Shown here piece by piece: positions 5,773 through 8,052 of a stretch of DNA of 8,052 bases (position 1 is the first letter of the stretch; every line of letters begins with the position of its first letter). Source of the stretch: Clostridiales bacterium UBA1248 (GTDB lineage Bacteria > Bacillota > Clostridia > Oscillospirales > CAG-272). A program made the position numbers and the translations under genes. The stretch lies in contig DBWC01000073.1 in the NCBI GenBank assembly GCA_002308615.1, positions 1 through 8,052 on the forward strand. Reading direction: 5' to 3'. The notes below the pieces were generated by a model that saw only the letters and a list, made by a program, of their open reading frames with translations, was not told the DNA's origin and did not search any database.

Positions 5773-6861
5773 CTACGACAAATTCTGTTTTCTCTTCTCT
5801 CTCCTGACCCGGTTCACGTGGCGCTCAAAATCGCCGTTGTTCAGAAGCTCCGCTAAAACGAGCTGCTCGAACACGGGCGCGGTGCAGGAATAAAATCCGA
5901 GTTTTTCGTCAAATTCTTTTAAAAGCCTGTCCGGCAAAACCATATATCCGAGACGCAGAGAAGGCGCTACGGTCATTGAAAACGTGTTTATGTAAATCAC
6001 GCGCCCGTCGTCGGATAACGAAAACACCGTATCCTCGTTTTTGCGCGAAACTGTCAGCTCCGAATCGTAATTATCTTCGATAATATACCCGTCCTTTGCC
6101 TTTGCGAAAGACAGATACTCGCGCCGCTTTGACGCGGGCGCCGTCACGCCGCTCGGATAACTGTGAAACGGCGTGATGTGAAGCACGGACGCCGACGATC
6201 TTGCCAGAGCCTCCGTCGTTATCCCGTCGTCGTGAAGCGGCAAAAGCTCGTATTTTACGCCGTTTGCGCCGTAAACGCGGCGTATTTTTTCGTATGACGG
6301 ATCCTCAAGCCCGTAAATCCGGTCTTCTCCCAAAAGCTGCGCGGCAAGGCCGTAGATATATTCGGCTCCCGCGCCTATAATCACCTGCTCCGGCGATACT
6401 TTCATTCCGTTGCTCCGCGCAAGATACGAGCAGACCGCCTCCCGCAGCTCTATGCAGCCCTTGTTGTGCGACTTTACGAGAAGCGCCTCCCCGTAATCGA
6501 GGATAACGCGTCTCATCGTCTTTGCAAGCACCGAAAACGGAAAGTCTCCCGAGTTTTTATGCTGCGGCGGCTTGCCGTATACTTTATTTTTCCCGGGCGC
6601 GTTTTTATAAATAAAATCGGATTCCTTATATATCACGAAATATCCGCTGCGCTCGCGCGCCTCCGCGTAGCCCTCGTCGCATAATATCGCGTAAGCGTGC
6701 TCCGCGGTAATGACAGAAACGCCCGTTTCCGCGCAGAGCGTGCGTTTTGACGGCAGCTTTTCCCCGTACTTTATCACGCCGTCCGTTATATCCGCTTTTA
6801 TCTGCGAATAAAGCTGCATATACGCGGGCTGCTTTGCGGTTTTATCTATCCCGTATTTCAT
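5773..6861 (-). CDS. MocR/PdxR-type GntR regulator, truncated and lacking the PLP lysine
   Basis: MocR regulators fuse a GntR winged helix to an aminotransferase-like domain that senses PLP. Here residues 1-76 are the winged helix ('LPSKRTLC' at 36-43, the wing 'RSGYFV' at 71-76), a short linker follows, and the aminotransferase fold runs from about 105. Conserved features include 'HNKGCIELREAV' (132-143), 'DPSY' (187-190), 'HSYPSGVT' (233-240) and 'EDNYDSE' (262-268). The Schiff-base lysine expected in the 'FSKT' motif is Met296 ('TFSMTVAPSLRLGY'). The protein stops at residue 362, at the helix that normally reads HxxRxRxxYxxRR, so about 100 C-terminal residues are absent compared with the usual 450-480. 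The DNA-binding part and promoter look intact. It diverges from the B6 kinase gene, its likely target. It may be a decaying gene or a PLP-blind DNA-binding protein. The only in-frame ATG near the ribosome site is at 6861. Confidence 0.85.
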   Translation of the reverse strand: MKYGIDKTAKQPAYMQLYSQIKADITDGVIKYGEKLPSKRTLCAETGVSVITAEHAYAILCDEGYAEARERSGYFVIYKESDFIYKNAPGKNKVYGKPPQHKNSGDFPFSVLAKTMRRVILDYGEALLVKSHNKGCIELREAVCSYLARSNGMKVSPEQVIIGAGAEYIYGLAAQLLGEDRIYGLEDPSYEKIRRVYGANGVKYELLPLHDDGITTEALARSSASVLHITPFHSYPSGVTAPASKRREYLSFAKAKDGYIIEDNYDSELTVSRKNEDTVFSLSDDGRVIYINTFSMTVAPSLRLGYMVLPDRLLKEFDEKLGFYSCTAPVFEQLVLAELLNNGDFERHVNRVRREKRKQNLS

Positions 6862-6877
6862 CTGGTTATATAAAAAA

Positions 6878-6883
6878 CTCCTG
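6878..6883 (-). promoter_or_regulatory. Ribosome binding site of the MocR-type gene, long spacing
   Basis: CAGGAG lies 16 nt before the ATG at 6861, longer than the usual 5-10 nt. None of the codons between is ATG, GTG or TTG in frame, so translation may be weak. Confidence 0.5.
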
Positions 6884-6910
6884 TTCTGAATATTTTATAT
6901 TATCAAAATC

Positions 6911-6939
6911 ATTGTATAATACTTTCAAACATTTGTCAA
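6911..6939 (-). promoter_or_regulatory. Promoter of the MocR-type regulator gene
   Basis: On the minus strand TTGACA (6939-6934) is followed by 17 nt and TACAAT (6916-6911). This is a near-consensus sigma-A promoter. Transcription should start around 6904, giving a leader of about 40 nt. Confidence 0.8.
6915..6920 (+). promoter_or_regulatory. -10 box of the B6 kinase promoter
   Basis: A consensus TATAAT on the plus strand overlaps the -10 box of the opposite promoter by two bases. No good -35 box is seen 16-18 nt upstream (the positions hold AT-only sequence), as is common in promoters that need an activator. The leader would be about 26 nt. Confidence 0.55.
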
Positions 6940-6952
6940 GGGGGTAATTATA

Positions 6953-7783
6953 ATGAATTACAAAAGAGTTTTGACTATACAGGATATCTCATGCTTCGGT
7001 CAGTGCTCGCTCACAGTCGCTCTGCCGATCCTTTCCGCCGCGGGACTTGAGACGGTTATACTTCCGTCCGCGGTGCTCTCAACGCATACGGGAGGATTCA
7101 CGGGATTCACCGTGCGCGATCTTACGGACGATATTCCGGGCATAGCGGCGCACTGGAAAAAGGAAAATATCAGCTTTGACGCGATATATACCGGATATCT
7201 CGGAAGCATACAGCAGATAAACCAGGTAAAGGACATAATAAAAACGCTGTCAAAGCCCGGAGCGGTGAGCGTGGTCGACCCCGCGATGGCGGACAACGGC
7301 AAGCTGTACGGCGCGTTCAACGCCGAATACGTTGAAGAGATGAAGAAGCTCGTTTACAACTGCGATATAACGCTGCCTAACATCACGGAAGCCGCGTTTC
7401 TTACCGGCATCGAATACAGGAATGAATACGACAGAGCGTATATAGATAAAATATTTGACGCGATGGCAAAAAACGGCGCGAAGACGGTCGTTTTGACGGG
7501 TGTCAGCTATAACGACAAAACGACGGGCGTCGCGGTTTACGAAAACGGCAAATATTCATACTATGAGCACAAGAAGCTGCCGGTAAGCAGTCACGGAACG
7601 GGCGACGTTTACGCGTCCGCGTTCACAGGCGCTTATCTGCAGGGCAAAACGGTGTTCGAATCCGCCGCGATAGCCGCCGACTATACGGTAAAGTGCATAG
7701 AAAACACCGCCGGCGATGAAAACCACCGCTACGGCGTAAAGTTTGAGCCCGTTCTGCCGTATCTGATAGAAAGACTTAAATAA
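6953..7783 (+). CDS. pdxK: Pyridoxal/pyridoxamine kinase (PdxK/PdxY family)
   Basis: This 276-residue cytoplasmic enzyme of the ribokinase-like superfamily phosphorylates pyridoxal, pyridoxamine and pyridoxine with ATP in the vitamin B6 salvage route to PLP. The N-terminal strand 'TIQDISCFGQCSL' (8-20) and 'LSTHTGGFTGF' (42-52) match the substrate-binding side of the COG2240-type kinases. Other family signatures are 'VVDPAMADNGKLYG' (107-120), 'LPNITEAAFL' (141-150), and the anion-hole motif GTGD at 215-218 with the catalytic base Asp218. The length is normal and no key residue is missing. AAGGGGG lies 8 nt before the ATG. It is divergent from the MocR-type regulator gene, an arrangement that suggests PLP-responsive control. 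The preferred substrate form cannot be told from sequence. Confidence 0.93.
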   Translation: MNYKRVLTIQDISCFGQCSLTVALPILSAAGLETVILPSAVLSTHTGGFTGFTVRDLTDDIPGIAAHWKKENISFDAIYTGYLGSIQQINQVKDIIKTLSKPGAVSVVDPAMADNGKLYGAFNAEYVEEMKKLVYNCDITLPNITEAAFLTGIEYRNEYDRAYIDKIFDAMAKNGAKTVVLTGVSYNDKTTGVAVYENGKYSYYEHKKLPVSSHGTGDVYASAFTGAYLQGKTVFESAAIAADYTVKCIENTAGDENHRYGVKFEPVLPYLIERLK

Positions 7784-7794
7784 ATCAAAGCGAC

Positions 7795-7822
7795 AAAAAA
7801 GCTGCCTTGCGGCAGCTTTTTT
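7795..7822. terminator. Symmetric (bidirectional) intrinsic terminator
   Basis: Six A, then GCTGCC, a TTGC loop, GGCAGC and six T. The 6-bp GC stem has a U-run on both strands, so it can end transcription of the kinase gene from the left and of the convergent surface-protein gene from the right. Confidence 0.93.
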
Positions 7823-7833
7823 ATTGCTGTGGA

Positions 7834-8052
7834 TTATTTCTTAAGAGCTTTCTTGCCTATAACAGCGCCGGCAAGAGCGATGGCGGCTACGGAAGCTACA
7901 GCTATGATAGCCACGTCAGCGGTCTTCGGGTTGTCGGGGTTGTCGGGAGCGTCGGTATCGGGAGCCTGAGTGTCGTCTGTTGCGACATCAGTATCAGCGT
8001 CTGTGTCAGCATCTGTGTCGGCATCGGTATCGGGAGCGGTCTCTTCGCCTAT
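7834..8052 (-). CDS. C-terminus of a fifth NPKTAD-anchored surface protein, 5' end beyond window
   Basis: The frame is open from the right edge to a TAA at 7836-7834, giving 72 visible residues. About 40 residues are an acidic linker of Asp/Thr/Ala/Pro repeats, including 'DTDADTDADTDADTDV', and then 'APDNPDNPKTAD'. A hydrophobic Ala/Val/Ile helix and a Lys-rich end (GKKALKK) follow. The NPKTAD motif and helix match the anchors of the left-hand operon closely at protein level, though the DNA has diverged. The gene faces the kinase gene, and the two share the terminator at 7795-7822. The N-terminal domain is outside the window, so nothing can be said about its function beyond anchored surface display. 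Confidence 0.88.
   Translation of the reverse strand: MGEETAPDTDADTDADTDADTDVATDDTQAPDTDAPDNPDNPKTADVAIIAVASVAAIALAGAVIGKKALKK
7991..8026 (-). repeat. 12-bp tandem repeat in the fifth surface gene
   Basis: Three imperfect 12-bp units (starting at 7991, 8003 and 8015) of the form GTGTCAGCATCT encode an Asp-Ala-Asp-Thr repeat in the acidic linker. Period and coding sense match the repeats in genes A, C and D. Confidence 0.7.

Overview
The window looks like a chromosomal segment of a Gram-positive bacterium of the class Clostridia, probably an uncultured gut or anaerobic lineage. This rests on the Firmicutes-type CIRCE heat-shock operator, strong AAGGAGG-like ribosome sites, sigma-A promoters, and secreted proteins with an NPxTG-like C-terminal anchor. 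The exact taxon cannot be read from the sequence.

Left third (1-3270, minus strand): an operon of four secreted, cell-envelope-anchored proteins, in transcription order D (2581-3270), C (1689-2561), B (810-1673) and A (1-785, running off the left edge). Gaps are only 15-24 bp and one good promoter sits in front of D. Each has a signal peptide and a globular domain of about 130-170 residues. All carry a very acidic Thr/Asp/Ala linker. The three complete ones end in the same anchor: NPKTAD, a hydrophobic helix and a Lys-rich tail. By sequence the globular domains form two types that alternate (D and B; C and A), which suggests duplication of a two-gene unit. I do not recognise the domains. A fifth protein with the same anchor enters from the right edge (7834-8052).

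Centre (3467-5563, plus strand): a classic groES-groEL operon. It has a sigma-A promoter, a CIRCE element just after the expected transcription start (HrcA control), and an intrinsic terminator. It diverges from the surface-protein operon across a 150-200 bp AT-rich spacer.

Right third: a vitamin B6 locus. A MocR/GntR-type regulator (5773-6861, minus) diverges from a pyridoxal/pyridoxamine kinase gene (6953-7783, plus), with overlapping promoters in a 91-bp gap. The regulator looks degenerate. The Schiff-base lysine position is Met296, and about 100 C-terminal residues are missing, replaced by a GC-rich, hairpin-rich segment (5564-5772). The kinase looks intact. A symmetric terminator separates it from the convergent fifth surface gene.

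The most unusual parts are the NPKTAD surface-protein family, with its alternating paralogues and 12-bp coding repeats, and the PLP-regulator that has lost its PLP lysine. No RNA genes, transposase genes or CRISPR arrays were seen. No gene-free stretch exceeds 300 bp.
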